Shown here in pieces: positions 31,918-43,906 of a stretch of DNA of 64,000 nt. A program made the translations under genes and the position numbers. The number at the start of each line of letters is the position of its first letter. The stretch's first letter is position 1. Source of the stretch: Neoarius graeffei. Taxonomy: Eukaryota > Chordata > Actinopteri > Siluriformes > Ariidae. The DNA lies in NCBI RefSeq assembly GCF_027579695.1, contig NC_083587.1, positions 43,887,732-43,951,731 on the forward strand, in the 5' to 3' direction. The notes beneath the pieces are model-generated. The model had not been told where the DNA came from. It saw only the letters and a program-made list of their open reading frames with translations, and did not search any database.

Positions 31918-31950
31918 GAAGCCTTTTGGGTGAACTGACAAGAACGAACA
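31918..31950 (-). other. Probable splice acceptor ahead of the kcns2 coding exon
   Basis: The minus strand reads ttgttcgttcttgtcag followed by ttcaccc. This pyrimidine-rich tract ending in CAG is well placed to end a 5' UTR intron. Mammalian KCNS2 also has noncoding 5' exon sequence. Confidence 0.5.
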
Positions 31951-32139
31951 ATATCACTCGGTGTTTCTCTGGTAGGACAAATCCTCACTCTTTGACAGAG
32001 GTAAGAGTTGTGAAACTCATTCAAGAGCTTCGTAAGTCAACTGTCTCATATATGACTATAAATAACTACCTGGATGTTTTGCACTTTTAATAAATTGATT
32101 AGTTTGCTCTTAAATATCCTCCAATGGTATAATACATGC

Positions 32140-32600
32140 CATGGTCCCAGGTGTTTAAATGGTCGATTCACTCACTGTGTCAAAAGCTCCTTGCTTCGAG
32201 TGATTGCAATGATCTGAGTCATGAGTTGAGGTCTGGGGATGGAGCGCGCACCTCCCAGATGAACCGATGCCTGTGTGGATGGTCTGAGACGGAGGGGTTT
32301 CGTTCCAGCCTTCCAGCCTTCAGCCTCCAGTCACCAAACCGTCTCTTTGTTTTATGGCTGATCCTGGAAGATGACAGTCCTGAAAGATGTTATGCGTTCT
32401 ATTCTTTGTGTGTGATGGAGGCAGTGGCTGCGGATGGTTCGCATCCCGCGCTGCTCTGATCAAAAGGACAGATCTATTAAAACCGCTCCAGGGGTGCGCG
32501 AGCCGCTGCTGCTAATTCACCATGGCGACAGCAAGGAGGAAAATAGCGTCGGTCTGTCGTGCTGTTGGAAGAATATTATTCTATACACCTACAGCCTGAT
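32140..32600 (-). promoter_or_regulatory. Candidate kcns2 promoter and 5' exon region
   Basis: Non-repetitive sequence with more CpG than its surroundings (ggagcgcgcacc near 32240, ggtgcgcgagccgctgctgct near 32493 in part). It lies 0.3-0.75 kb upstream of the coding exon and on the side shared with nipal2. No TATA box is obvious. Placement is inference. Confidence 0.35.
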
Positions 32601-32651
<51 letters not shown>

Positions 32652-32656
32652 TTCTC
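32600..32656 (+). repeat. (CT)n microsatellite
   Basis: CT run with one GT interruption. Confidence 0.95.
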
Positions 32657-32659
32657 ATG

Positions 32660-33010
32660 GCGAATTAAAAGGGGGTTGACCAATAGGGTGCATCAGTTGC
32701 CCTCACTTTCATAAAATCTGATGCATTTTTGTTTGGGTGTTCCTTTTCACCAATAAAGACATCCTGTAAAATTTTTTGACCATATTCAAAAGTCTAATGG
32801 TGGCACCATGAGGTTCTTTTTTTTTTTTTTTTTTGCAAAAAACGCTTATTTTATGAGAGATCATGTTAAGAACCTTTGCAAGGGATTGAGAAGCATTAAT
32901 GTGATTCATAATACATTTGTATTGTTTAAAAGTAGTTGAACAATGATTCAATGAACAGCTAAAACTCAAACTGTGCTTGATAATATATTTAGAATATGTA
33001 CTAAAAATGT
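32660..33010. other. Gene-free stretch
   Basis: A/T-rich, with a T-run at 32817-32834. Nothing recognised. Confidence 0.4.
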
Positions 33011-33396
33011 GGGCGGCACGGTGGTGTAGTGGTTAGCGCTGTCGCTTCACAGCAAGAAAGTCCTGGGTTCGAGCCCCTGGGCCGGTGAGGGCCTTTCTGT
33101 GCGGAGTTTGCATGTTCTCCCCGTGTCCGCGTGGGTTTCCTCCGGGTGCTCCGGTTTCCCCCACAGTCCAAAGACATGCAGGTTAGGCTAATTGGTGGCT
33201 CTAAATTGACCGTAGGTGTGAATGTGAGTGTGAATGGTTGTCTGTGTCTATGTGTCAGCCCTGTGATGACCTGGCGACTTGTCCAGGGTGTACCCCGCCT
33301 TTCGCCCGTAGTCAGCTGGGATAGGCTCCAGCTTGCCTGCGACCCTGTAGAAGGATAAAGCGGCTAGAGATAATGAGATGAGAATGAGATGAGATG
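33011..33396 (+). repeat. V-SINE-like copy, full length
   Basis: Head to gagatgagatg tail. It is joined directly head to tail with the next copy. Confidence 0.92.
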
Positions 33397-33757
33397 TGGG
33401 CGGCACGGTGGTGTAGTGGTTAGCGCTGTCGCCTCACAGCAAGAAGGTCCTGGGTTCGAGCCCCGGGGCCGGCGAGGGCCTTTCTGTGTGGAGTTTGCAT
33501 GTTCTCCCCGTGTCCGCGTGGGTTTCCTCCGGGTGCTCCGGTTTCCCCCACAGTCCAAAGACATGCAGGTTAGGTTAACTGGTGGCTCTAAATTGACCGT
33601 AGGTGTGAATGGTTGTTTGTCTCAATGTGTCAGCCCTGTGATGACCTGGCGACTTGTCCAGGGTGTACCCCGCCTCTCGCCCATAGTCAGCTGGGATAGG
33701 CTCCAGCTTGCCTGCAACCCTGTAGAACAGGATAAGCGGCTACAGATAATGGATGGA
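33397..33757 (+). repeat. V-SINE-like copy, ggatggatg tail type
   Basis: Its body lacks the gtgagtgtgaatg step found in other copies, and it ends in ataatggatgg instead of gagatgag. It is thus a different subfamily from the copy it abuts. Confidence 0.92.
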
Positions 33758-33869
33758 TGTGCTCAAGTAGTTTAGATCTCCTACATTAGAATTCAGTCAC
33801 GCATGCTGGTTATGATACAACAGTGTTATATTACATTCATTAAAACACAATAACACTAAACATTTCTCA

Positions 33870-34217
33870 GGGCGGCACGGTGGTCTAAGTGGCTCGCACT
33901 GTTCTGGGTTCGAGCCCAGCGGCCGGCGAGGGCCTTTCTGTGTGGAGTTTGCATGTTCTCCCCGTGTCCGCGTGGGTTTCCTCCAGGTGCTCCGGTTTCC
34001 CCCACAGTCCAAAGACATGCAGGTTAGGTTAACTGGTGACTCTAAATTGACCGTAGGTGTGAATGGTTGTTTGTCTCAATGTGTCAGCCCTGTGATGACC
34101 TGGCGACTTGTCCAGGGTGTACCCCGCCTCTCGCCCATAGTCAGCTGGGATAGGCTCCAGCTTGCCTGCAACCCTGTAGAACAGGATAAAGCGGCTAGAG
34201 ATAATGGATGGATGGAT
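33870..34217 (+). repeat. V-SINE-like copy in duplicated unit 1
   Basis: Head deleted internally (ggtggtctaagtggctcgcactgttctggg). The tail is ggatggatgg. Confidence 0.9.
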
Positions 34218-34328
34218 GTGCTCAAGTAGTTTAGATCTCCTACATTAGAATTCAGTCACGCATGCTGGTTATGATACAACAGTGTTATATTGCATTCATT
34301 AAAACACAATAACACTAAACATTTCTCA

Positions 34329-34679
34329 GGGTGGCACGGTGGTCTAAGTGGCAAGCACTGTTCTGGGTTCGAGCCCCGTGGCTGGTGAGGGCCTTTCTGT
34401 GTGGAGTTTGCATGTTCTCCCCGTGTCCACATGGGTTTCCTCCAGGTGCTCCGGTTTCCCCCACAGTCCAAAGACATGCAGGTTAGGTTAACTGGTGGCT
34501 CTAAATTGACCATGAGTGTGAATGGTTGTCTGTGTCTATGTATCAGCCCTGCGATGACCTGGCAACTTGTCCAGGGTGTATCCCGCCTTTCACCCATAGT
34601 CAGCTGGGATAGGCTCCAGCTTGCCTGCGACCCTGTAGAACAGGATAAGCGGCTACAGATAATGGATGGATGGATGGAT
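34329..34679 (+). repeat. V-SINE-like copy in duplicated unit 2
   Basis: Same internal head deletion as the copy in unit 1, which shows that the duplication followed the SINE insertion. Confidence 0.9.
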
Positions 34680-34810
34680 GTGCTCAAGTAGTTTAGATCT
34701 CCTACATTAGAATTCAGTCACGCATGCTGGTTATGACACAACACTGATTCAGTTTTATATTGCATTCATTAAAACGCAATAACATTAAACATATAGATGT
34801 TATTTCTCAG

Positions 34811-34979
34811 GGCGGCACGGTGGTGTAATGGTTAGCACTGTCACCTCACAGCAAGAAGGTTCTGGGTTTTAGCCCAGTGGCTGGCGAGGGCCTTTCTGTG
34901 TGGAGTTTGCATGTTCTCCCCGTGTCTGTGTGGGTTTCCTCCGGGTGCTCCGGTTTCCCCCAAAGACATGCAGGTTTGG
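34811..34979 (+). repeat. V-SINE-like copy in unit 3, truncated
   Basis: Complete head and central domain. It stops after caggtttggcta. Confidence 0.85.
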
Positions 34980-34984
34980 CTAAT

Positions 34985-35334
34985 TACTTTGACAAAATAT
35001 CTTCAATGTCACATTACAATTCATGATCTTTGGCTTAGGATGTCACCGGATTGTTGTGGATTGTTATCAAACAATGTAATATCCATGAATGCGAAAATGG
35101 TGACTCGCACTTGGTACAGAGGCTTCTGGGAAGGGTGAGCCAGCCCCTTTAAAGCAACCCAGTCTTAACTACTATAACAGTGGTCTGTGGTTAAATTAAT
35201 TTCACTAAATTCAGGGCCACATCACAACATTCTATCGATTATTTTCCTATAATAACCACATGCACTGGCATGTTTTATTTATTACATACCTTACAACAAT
35301 AACCACAGTGACAGTGCTGTCATTTAATAATAAT
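34985..35334. other. Gene-free stretch
   Basis: Nothing recognised. Confidence 0.4.
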
Positions 35335-35335
35335 A

Positions 35336-35710
35336 ATCTCATCTCATTATCTGTAGCCGCTTCATCCTGTTCTACAGGGTCGCAGGCAAGCTGGAGCCTA
35401 TCCCAGCTGACTACGGGCAAAAGGCGGGGTACACCCTGGACAAGTCGCCAGGTCATCACAGGGCTGACACATAGACACAGACAACCATTCACACTCACAC
35501 TCACACCTACGGTCAATTTAGAGTCACCAGTTAACCTAATCTGCATGTTTTTGGACTGTGGGGGAAACCGGAGCACCCGGAGGAAACCCACGCGGACACG
35601 GGGAGAACATGCAAACTCCACACAGAACGACCTTCGCCGACCACGGGGCTCGAACCCGGACCTTCTTGCTGTGAGGCGACAGTGATAACCACTACACCAC
35701 CGTGTCGCCC
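35336..35710 (-). repeat. V-SINE-like copy, full length
   Basis: Minus strand, followed by an (ATA)n run at 35711-35760. Confidence 0.92.
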
Positions 35711-35815
35711 ATAATAATAATAATAATAATAATAATGAGATGAGATGATAATAATAATAATATTGCATTACTGCCTTACCAGGCAGTAATGCAATATTAA
35801 GATACTGTGCCACCC

Positions 35816-36198
35816 ATAATTAGCATTCATTATCCATAACTGCTTATCCTGTACAGGGTCGCATGCAAGCTGGAGCCTATCCCAGGTGACTATGGGCAAG
35901 AGGTGGGGTACACCCTGGACAAGTTGCCAGGTTATCGCAGGGCTGACACACAGAGACAAACAACCATTCACACTCACATTCACACCTACAGTCAATTTAG
36001 AGCCACCAATTAACCTAACCTAACCACATCTTTGGACTGTGGGGGAAACCGGAGCAGCTGGAGGAAACCCACGCAGACATGGGGAGAACATGCAAACTCC
36101 ACACAGAAAGGCCCTCACCGGCCGCTGGGCTCGAACCAAGAACCGCTGGGTTCTTGCTGTGAGACGACAGTGCTAACCACTACACCACCATGCTGCCC
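35816..36198 (-). repeat. V-SINE-like copy, older
   Basis: Minus strand, more diverged than its neighbour. The head contains a local duplication (gaaccaagaaccgctgggttc). Confidence 0.85.
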
Positions 36199-36199
36199 C

Positions 36200-37400
36200 A
36201 CCCATAATTAGTTTGTACTATTTGTAAAAATGTCATTTCTTTTCTGCTATCTGGCCTGCACCTAAATGTATTGATATATACTGTCACTAAAGCCATTACA
36301 CACACACAGTAAGCATAGTTGTGGTAGGCACAGGATGAGGCACTGAAATAATAGCTCCAGTGTCATGAAGTTAATGGCCAACCCCCTATCCAACAGCTTC
36401 AACCCACCCAGCAGTGTTGAAACCACCCTCCCCCTTCCCCCCATGTTCCTTAACTTCAAGTCCTGCAGAAGCACAGATCTCTATTGTCCGTTCATGCACA
36501 AAGACTCAGTTTGTACACACATGCATTTCAGTCTGTCGAAGACCTCTAGCACGGTCCTACCGGCAAAACTGTATGCTTCTTGGTACAAAGAAACAGCTTC
36601 TTTTAAGGTAGTGTTTTTATTTTATTACATTAACAATAACTCTGCTGTGTGACTTTTGGTATGAACATGAACGTGAATAGTTTAATGATGAATTGGTGCT
36701 GTGCAGTTTAACAGCTTTTTGATTCAGCCTTATGCTCTACATAGTCTAACATTAACCGTAGGCTCATTAGAAAACAGTTACAGTTATATTGCTGTTGTTC
36801 TCTTCAATGTAGGTTCACTGTTACCGTCATTTACAACACAGTGTATAGAGATTCATTTTCTTCTTATGCATCTTGGGAGCTACACCTGAATATTCACCAT
36901 GGAGGTAAACATTCAATCTACCAGTCAAAAAGCTTTGTCCAGTCGCAGTCAAAAATGTCCCTCCATTCTATAAGCCTAATCAAAACTAGAACGTTTCATC
37001 CCAAGAAATAATTGATTTACTAATTGCAGACAAAGTACCACAGCAGGCCTGTACTGTACTAAATCTCAATCTCCAGCTTCCGCTCAAACGATAATTAAAT
37101 CTAATCATATTATAGCCTCTGAAATGCATCTACTGTAATGCTGAATTTAGCTCCATCAGCTAAACTGAATATTAAACTCTCAGTTAACTAACATGATCAC
37201 CAATGGTAATGGGGAAAAAAACCCCAACAGATGCAATATACACACGAGCAAGTTTTGGAAGATATGTTTAAGAAGACACATTTATTTTAACCATAACCTC
37301 TAGTGTGAGTTAGACTTTAACAGATGCTTCTTTATCACAAGTGAGTGGCTCTGTTTTTTAACGTATGCTTTTTAAATCCTGGCAGTTTCATGTGGACAAC
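36200..37400. other. Gene-free stretch
   Basis: Apparently unique A/T-rich sequence. I checked it for the missing nipal2 first exon and saw no convincing candidate. Confidence 0.4.
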
Positions 37401-38002
37401 TATAACATGTCAACTCTTTAATGGAACATACAAGAATTCATAATCACATATCAGCTGCTTGGTCAAAATGGAGACAGATATCTAGTCTCTTGACGAATCA
37501 AGGAATTCCCCTAAAAAGTAGAGTACAAACGTACTGTGCATGCATTAGGCCCGTACTTATATACGGAGCAGAAACATGGCCGATGACTAGGAACCTTGAA
37601 AACATGGTGAAGAGATGTGATTACCGGATGCTCCAATATATGGCAAATATACATTGGGAAGAGGGAATATCAAGTGAGGAAGTGATAGAGAGATGTCAAG
37701 TGGAAAGCATACGGAATTTAATGAGAAGACAATGTTTGAGATGGTTTGGGCATATCAAAAGAAAAGAAGAGAGTAGTGTGGTATGGAAAGCAGCAGAAGC
37801 TGTAATTGATGGAAGATGCCCCCGAGGAAGGCCCCTGAAAACATGGAAGAAGTGTATAGAGGAAGATCTGAGGGAACTTAACCTCAAAGAAGAGATGGTC
37901 TATAACAGACTGAGATGGAGAACGCTCATAGCTCGTCCAACCCCATGAAATATGGGAACAAAAGGATGTTAAACGAAAAAGAAGAAGAAGAAGAAGAAGA
38001 TT
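37400..38002 (+). mobile_element. LINE 3' fragment with (GAA)n tail
   Basis: A 175-codon open frame (37421-37948) reads as the C-terminal part of a LINE ORF2 after the RT core: GAETWPMTRNLE, RCDYRMLQYM, RQCLRWFGHIKR and a final RWRTLIA. A short UTR and a (GAA)n tail at 37976-38000 follow. It is 5'-truncated. The clade is uncertain. Confidence 0.75.
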
Positions 38003-38124
38003 AGGTCTTGACATGAGGTTAGCAGAGCAGGCATTTCGACACATCGTTACACATTGTAAAAGTGAAATCTGTTAAAGAGTAACTTTTTTTAATATGATAA
38101 TCGCATTTATTATCATTAAGCCAT

Positions 38125-38482
38125 CAAATGAATCTTCTTCTTTTGGCTGCTCCCATTCATTCAGGGTCACCGTCGCGGATATGTTCCGTATATTTGATTT
38201 GGCATAGGTTTTACACTAGATGCCCTTCCTGATGCAACCCTCCTCAAATTATCCAGGCTTGGGACCAGCAGTAACACTGGGGTATTATACAACCCCAGTG
38301 GCTGGGCATTTTACCTAATCTGCATGTCTTTGAACTGTGGGGGAAAACAGAGCACCCGGTGGAAACCCACACAGATACCTTGCAAACACACAGAAAGGCC
38401 CCTGCCAGCCATGGAGTTTGAACACGGAACCTTCTTGCTGTGAGGTGACAGTGCTAACTACTACACCACCATGTCACCCACT
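38125..38482 (-). repeat. SINE with V-SINE head and a third type of 3' body
   Basis: On the minus strand the head and central domain are of the common type. The 3' body is different (about 38140-38290, including gatgcccttcctgatgcaac on the plus strand). Confidence 0.75.
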
Positions 38483-38728
38483 GAATAAAGATAGCAAGCC
38501 ACTGAGATTATGGCAAAAAATAATTACCTCTACTCAAAGAAAATTCAGATATTTTGTCCACTTAACTATGTCTGTATAAGGTTTTCATGCATGTAACTGG
38601 TCATTTCCTCTTTTAGTTGGAGTTCTATCAGGAGAGAGTTCTTTTGTTTTATAGGCACACCTGTATGCAGCTTAGAGTCATTTCCTTCATCTGAAGTCTC
38701 AGGTTTTATATTGTTATCTGAACCTTTG

Positions 38729-39106
38729 GGGCGGCACGGTGGTGTAGTGGTTAGTACTGGCGCCTCACAGCAAGAAGGTCCTGGGTTTGAGCCCAGTGGC
38801 CGACGAGGGCCTTCCTGTGTGGAGTTTGCATGTTCTCCCCGTGTCTGCGTGGGTTTGCTCTGGTTTCCCCCACAGTCCAAAGACATGCAGGTTAGGCTAA
38901 TTGGTGGCTCTAAATTGACCGTAGGTGTGAATGTGAGTGTGAATGGTTGTTTGTCTCTGTGTTGGCCCTGTGATGACCTGGCGATTTGACCAGGGTGTAC
39001 CCCGCCTCTCGCCCATAGTCAGCTGGGATAGGCTCCAGCTTGCCTGTGACCCTGTAGAACAGGATAAGTGGCTACAGATAAGATGGATGGATGGATGGAT
39101 GGATCT
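38729..39106 (+). repeat. V-SINE-like copy, ggatggatg tail type
   Basis: Full length, with a small gap in the central domain. Confidence 0.9.
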
Positions 39107-39109
39107 GAA

Positions 39110-39932
39110 CTTTTGGCTGCATTTCCCAAGTGGCGGTAATGTTGTTCTCTTGCCTCTTCAACTGGCTATTGAAGGAAGTGGAAAGCAGAAGGTGTTGTGG
39201 CATGGGTGATTTTTTTTTTCTGCTGACATAAAGTGGGTTGGAGAGTAGTCGTTCCTCTCTGGGGCTCAGCATACTTCTTTGCTGTCGTTTTAATCATGTT
39301 TCCATTCTTTCTCTTTCCGCTCTCATCTTTGTCACAGCAAATGAAAGACAAAATCACTAATAGTCTATGACACTCTTGTCTTTGGTGGTTTTTTTTTTCT
39401 GTCATAGGCTCTGTTTATTTACTCTTCAGACCACAATGACTTTACAGGAATATTATGTTTTCCCACCTTTTCTAGCTCTGCAATGGTTGTAATAATTTCA
39501 CTTTTAATTGTGATGATATAGCTAGTCTCTGCTTGGTCTCTAATCACAATGTACACCTTTTAAACCACTCTAGGATGAGCACACATTTTATAATCCGTTC
39601 TCTTTGTCAAGCTGTATGTATACTCATGTGCCCAATATGATTTATATTGTTTTGAACTGAATTTAATTCATAATTCACACTGCACTTTTTCTACAATGTT
39701 ATATTATGCTGTATACTTTTTTTAATGCTAGTTCAGGGTCTGATCCTGCTTAATACTTGACAGGATGGTATGTCTGTGGCAGCATACAGAAGATAAACTG
39801 GTGGCTAATCTCATCGCAAGAATTGAATCAACAGCTATGTAGTCTGAGTCTTGCCTAGTATGTTCAGCATCAATATACATTGTGGCTCATGATTATCCTA
39901 AATCACATGTCCCATTCTAGACACCTGTCTTG
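39110..39932. other. Gene-free stretch
   Basis: A/T-rich, nothing recognised. Confidence 0.4.
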
Positions 39933-39935
39933 TTA

Positions 39936-41357
39936 CAGTTGTGGTCAGAAGTTTACATACAGTGACATGAATGTCATCTTGGATATGAATGTCATGGCAA
40001 TATTTGGGATTTCAGTAGTTTCTTTGAACTGTTCTTTTTCTGTGGCAGAATGTACAGCATACATCTTTAATAAAAAAAACACTAGAATTTGGTGCACAAG
40101 TTTTTTTCTGAAATCAACACAGGGTAAAAATTATACATACAGGGTCAAAAATGTACATACGCTCACTTAGATTATTAATTCAGAGGTGCTGAAACTTCCA
40201 AAATGTCTCTTATCTTGCCAAGGCCGAGGTCTCTTAACTTCCTGTTAGTGATCGTGATTGACTACAGCTGGTAGCTTCTCTGTGCCTCCATAAAAAGGGT
40301 GTGTTTACAGCACTCATTGGATTGACCAATACACAGTAAAATGGGAAAGTCCAAGGAGCTCAGTGCAGATTTAAGAAAGAGGATAGCAGATATACACAAC
40401 TCCGGAATGTCTCTTGGAGCCATTTCTAAACAACTGCAAATTCCAAGATCAGTTCAAACAGTTGTATCCAAGTTATTGTGAGGTGTAGTCACTTTGCCAA
40501 GCCACTTTGCTTCAAGAAAACCCAAACTGTCACCCTCAGCTGAAAGGAAATTGGTTTGGATGGTCAGGGACAACCTGGGAACCACTATGGCACAGCCCTG
40601 CCATGAACTAGAAGCTGATGGATCACTAGATCACCATGGACTAAGAGGCTGCTATCCAAGAAATAACCCCCTGCTCCAAAATTGACACCTTCAAGCTTAA
40701 CTAAAGTTTGAAGCTGACCACACGGACAAAGAAAAAGTCTTCTGGAGGATAGCTGTATGGTCAGATGAGACAAAGATTGAGTTGTTTGGCCACAATGACC
40801 ACCGTGTACAGTACAGAGGGACACTATACCAGCTGGTGGTGATGGTAGGATCATCATGCTCTGGGGCTGTTTTGCTGCCAAAGGAACTGGTTCATTGCAC
40901 AAAGTGGATGGAATAATGAAGAAGGAGGATTACCTCAGTTCTTCAGCACAAACCAGCAGAAACTTGAACATGACTTGGGACTTGAGAGTTACAACAAGAC
41001 AATGAACCCAAACATGCATCAGAGCTGGTTGTAGAGGATAAAGCAGGCTAACATTAAGCTTAAAACAAGTCCTGACTTCAACCCTATTGAAAATATATGG
41101 GCCGTGCTTATAAGTCAAGTCCATGCCAAGAAAAAAAAATTAATTGAATTCTACCAATTCTACCATGAAGAGTCATGAAATATCCAACCAGAATTCTGTC
41201 AGAAGCTTCTTCATGGCAAACAAAAATGTTTGGTCAAGGTGAATCTTGCGAAGAGACATTTTACACAAATATTAGGTGTGCTGTATGTATATTTTTGACC
41301 CTGTGTTGATTTCAGAAAACCCAAAGAAAATTAAAAATTGTGCACCAAATTCTAGTG

Positions 41358-41431
<74 letters not shown>

Positions 41432-41563
41432 AGATGTATGCTGTACATTCTGCCACAGGAAAAAGAACAGTTCAAAGAAATTACTGAAAGCCCAAATATT
41501 GCCATGACATTCATATCCAAGATGACATTCATGTCACTGTATGTAAACTTCTGACCACAGCTG
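39936..41563 (+). mobile_element. Tc1-like transposon (IR/DR type), full length but dead
   Basis: Inverted ends cagttgtggtcagaagttt (39936) and aacttctgaccacagctg (ending 41563) are flanked by TA. The arms run about 220 bp, with inner direct-repeat copies (gtcaaaaatgtacatac near 40143; its inverse near 41281), the layout known from Sleeping Beauty/Passport-type Tc1 elements. The transposase starts at 40341 (MGKSKELSADLRKRIADIH) with a helix-turn-helix and carries on to about 41180 with stops and frame changes, so it is inactive. A (TTA)n expansion fills part of the right arm (41359-41430). Confidence 0.88.
41359..41430 (+). repeat. (TTA)n microsatellite in the right Tc1 arm
   Basis: About 24 units. 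The left arm has only a short A-run at the matching place. Confidence 0.95.
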
Positions 41564-41565
41564 TA

Positions 41566-42284
41566 CCTTGGATGGCCAAAGGCCAACTGGTTCCAGGACA
41601 ACTGGTATCCACTAGAGAATAGGACATTCAGCACATGTACAATCCTTATGCACAGTTCAGGCTTACGGTGACCTCACAGAAGTGCTCCCTACCACATGAG
41701 CAAATCACGCGATTTATCAGCATAGCACAAGATTCAGGTGTGATGATAGCTGATCAGGCTAGCAGCCATCAAGTCTGATTCTGGCTACTATTGAAGATAT
41801 TGGAAGTGCTGACTGCAGTTGTGGCAGTGGTTCCCTTGGACTTGATTGAACTAAGGGACTTTCAGAACCCCAGGTTTGATCAACATTTGCTCAGGTGACT
41901 GGGGCTTGCAGTGAGAGGTGTTTTGGCAGATTAAGGAAAATTTGACTGGACACAACTGGACTTACTGTAATTTTCAACTATGAGGGTGTGGAAACAATTG
42001 CTTATAGCTGTCATAACATAATTGATTCCAGGAAATAGCTTGTCTTGTGGATGTTCTGCGGCATTACACCACCCAGGCATTGATTAAATACTATATCAGC
42101 ACACCTCAAAGAGTTTTATTCCTCTTATGGTTTAAATTACACCAGACCCATTTGTGAGGCATTTTTCAGTTGTCTGTCTGGCATCTGTCTTTTGTTAATC
42201 AATGCAGCAATTTAGACCGGTAGTGCTTTAAGCATGTATTATGTCCATAAAAATGTAAGAGAAGCATTTTTATATACTTCAGTT
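41566..42284. other. Gene-free stretch
   Basis: Nothing recognised. Confidence 0.4.
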
Positions 42285-42285
42285 C

Positions 42286-42626
42286 TCATCTCATCGCATC
42301 ATCTCTAGCCGCTTTATCCTGTTCTACAGGGTGGTAGGCAAGCTGGAGCCTATCCCAGCTGACTACGGGCAAAAGGCAGGGTACACCCTGGACAAGTCGC
42401 CAGGTCATCACATAGACAACCATTCACACCTACAGTCAATTTAGAGTCACCAGTTAACCTAACCTGCATGTCTTTGGACTGTGGGGGAAACTGGAGCACC
42501 CGGAGGAAACCCACGCAGACAACATGCAAACTCCACACAGAAAGGCCCTCGCCAGCCACGGGGATCGAACCCAGACCTTCTTGCTATAAGGCAACAGCAC
42601 TAACCACTACACCACCGTGCCGCCCT
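42286..42626 (-). repeat. V-SINE-like copy with target duplication
   Basis: Minus strand. cttcagttct occurs on both sides (42275-42285 and about 42628-42638). Confidence 0.9.
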
Positions 42627-42629
42627 GCT

Positions 42630-43170
42630 TCAGTTCTGCTGCTGTTTTTTTATTTTTTATTTTTAGCACATAAGTGAGACAGAAGAGAAATCCACGCCTA
42701 TTTTGTTATATTAAAACATTGTCTTCAAAGACTAGGGAATTACTACTTGATGACAGCGACATCTTCCCATGCCATTGTTTATGCCATGAAGTTGTGATGG
42801 AATGAAAAGTGGAAAAAAAATCATTACTTATTTGCTGCTCTTGTCTGTGGCACAGGCATCCCCAATGTGTCTTTTCAGGTTATCATCTTGCTTCTGTCAC
42901 TCATTTCTTCCAGACCTGCTGCTATGTGGCTGAACTGTCACTTCAATCATTTCAGTAGTTTTTGTGGGGCACAAGCTTGCTGTTGCATTCTCAAATCTTG
43001 AAAATTGTGCTACAGAAATGGAAGCAGTGTAAATTGGTAAATGCATACATTCGATTACGTTTCGCTCATTCCGACATCTCGCTTGCTGTGTCAAATCGCT
43101 TTTATACCACAGCAATTTGCAAAATATTCCCATTTTTATTTATTATATGTTATACTTATAACTTACAACT
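42630..43170. other. Gene-free stretch
   Basis: Nothing recognised. Confidence 0.4.
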
Positions 43171-43171
43171 A

Positions 43172-43509
43172 GGGTGGCACGGTGGCGTAGTGGTTAGCAC
43201 TGTCGCCTCACAGCAAGAAGGTTCTGGGTTCGAGGCCAGCAGGGGCCTTTCTGTGTGGAGTTTGCATGTTCTCCCCATGTCTGCGTGGGTTTACTCTGGT
43301 TTCCCCCACAGACATGCAGGTTAGGTTAATTGGTGGCTATAAATTGACCGTGAGTGTGAATGGTTGTTTGTCTCTATGTGTCGGCCCTGCAATAACCTGC
43401 CGACTTGTCCAGGGTGTACCCCACCTCTTGCCCATAGTCAGCTGGGATAGGCTCCAGCTTGCCTGCGACCCTGTAGAACAGGATAAGCAGCTACAGATAA
43501 TGGATGGAT
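43172..43509 (+). repeat. V-SINE-like copy, ggatgg tail type
   Basis: Full length, with a shortened central domain. Confidence 0.88.
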
Positions 43510-43542
43510 ACTTATAACTATTTATGGTTATATTTATCATTG

Positions 43543-43906
43543 TGGCGGCACGGTGGTGTAGTCGTTAGCGCTGTCGCCTCACAGCAAGAAGGTCCTGGGT
43601 TCGAGCCCCGGGGCCGGCGAGGGCCTTTCTGCGTGGAGTTTGCATGTTCTCCCCGTGTCCGCGTGGGTTTCCTCCGGGTGCTCCGGTTTCCCCCACAGTC
43701 CAAAGACATGCAGGTTAGGTTAACTGGTGACTCTAAATTGACCGTAGGTGTGAATGGTTGTCTGTGTCTATGTGTCAGCCCTGTGATGACCTGGCGACTT
43801 GTCCAGGGTGTACCCCGCCTTTTGCCCGTAGTCAGCTGGGATAGGCTCCAGCTTGCCTGCGACCCTGTAGAAGGATAAAGCGGCTACAGATAATGAGATG
43901 ATGATT
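43543..43906 (+). repeat. V-SINE-like copy, gagatgag tail type
   Basis: Full length and close to consensus. acttataacta/tatcattg-type flanks are shared with the copy just upstream. Confidence 0.92.

Larger units (their letters stand above)
33758..34979 (+). repeat. ~460-bp tandem duplication, 2.5 copies, each with a SINE
   Basis: The phrase gtgctcaagtagtttagat starts at about 33759, 34218 and 34680. After each, the same ~110 bp of flank (ending catttctcaggg) and a V-SINE follow in the same order (SINEs near 33870-34217, 34329-34679 and 34811-34979). The SINE heads of the first two share the same shortened form (ggtctaagtgg). The third unit is cut short and slightly expanded. Confidence 0.88.

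Noticed and set aside
31858-31941. Upstream extension of kcns2 to 31941
   Set aside because: The upstream start would be a TTG, and a splice acceptor sits in the same place. The 477-residue form equals the mammalian length.
32136-32459. 107-codon plus-strand frame upstream of kcns2
   Set aside because: No similarity to NIPAL2 or any protein I recognise. It lies antisense to the likely kcns2 5' region.
33011-34979. CRISPR-like array
   Set aside because: The repeats are SINEs in a tandem duplication, the genome is eukaryotic, and there are no short spacers.
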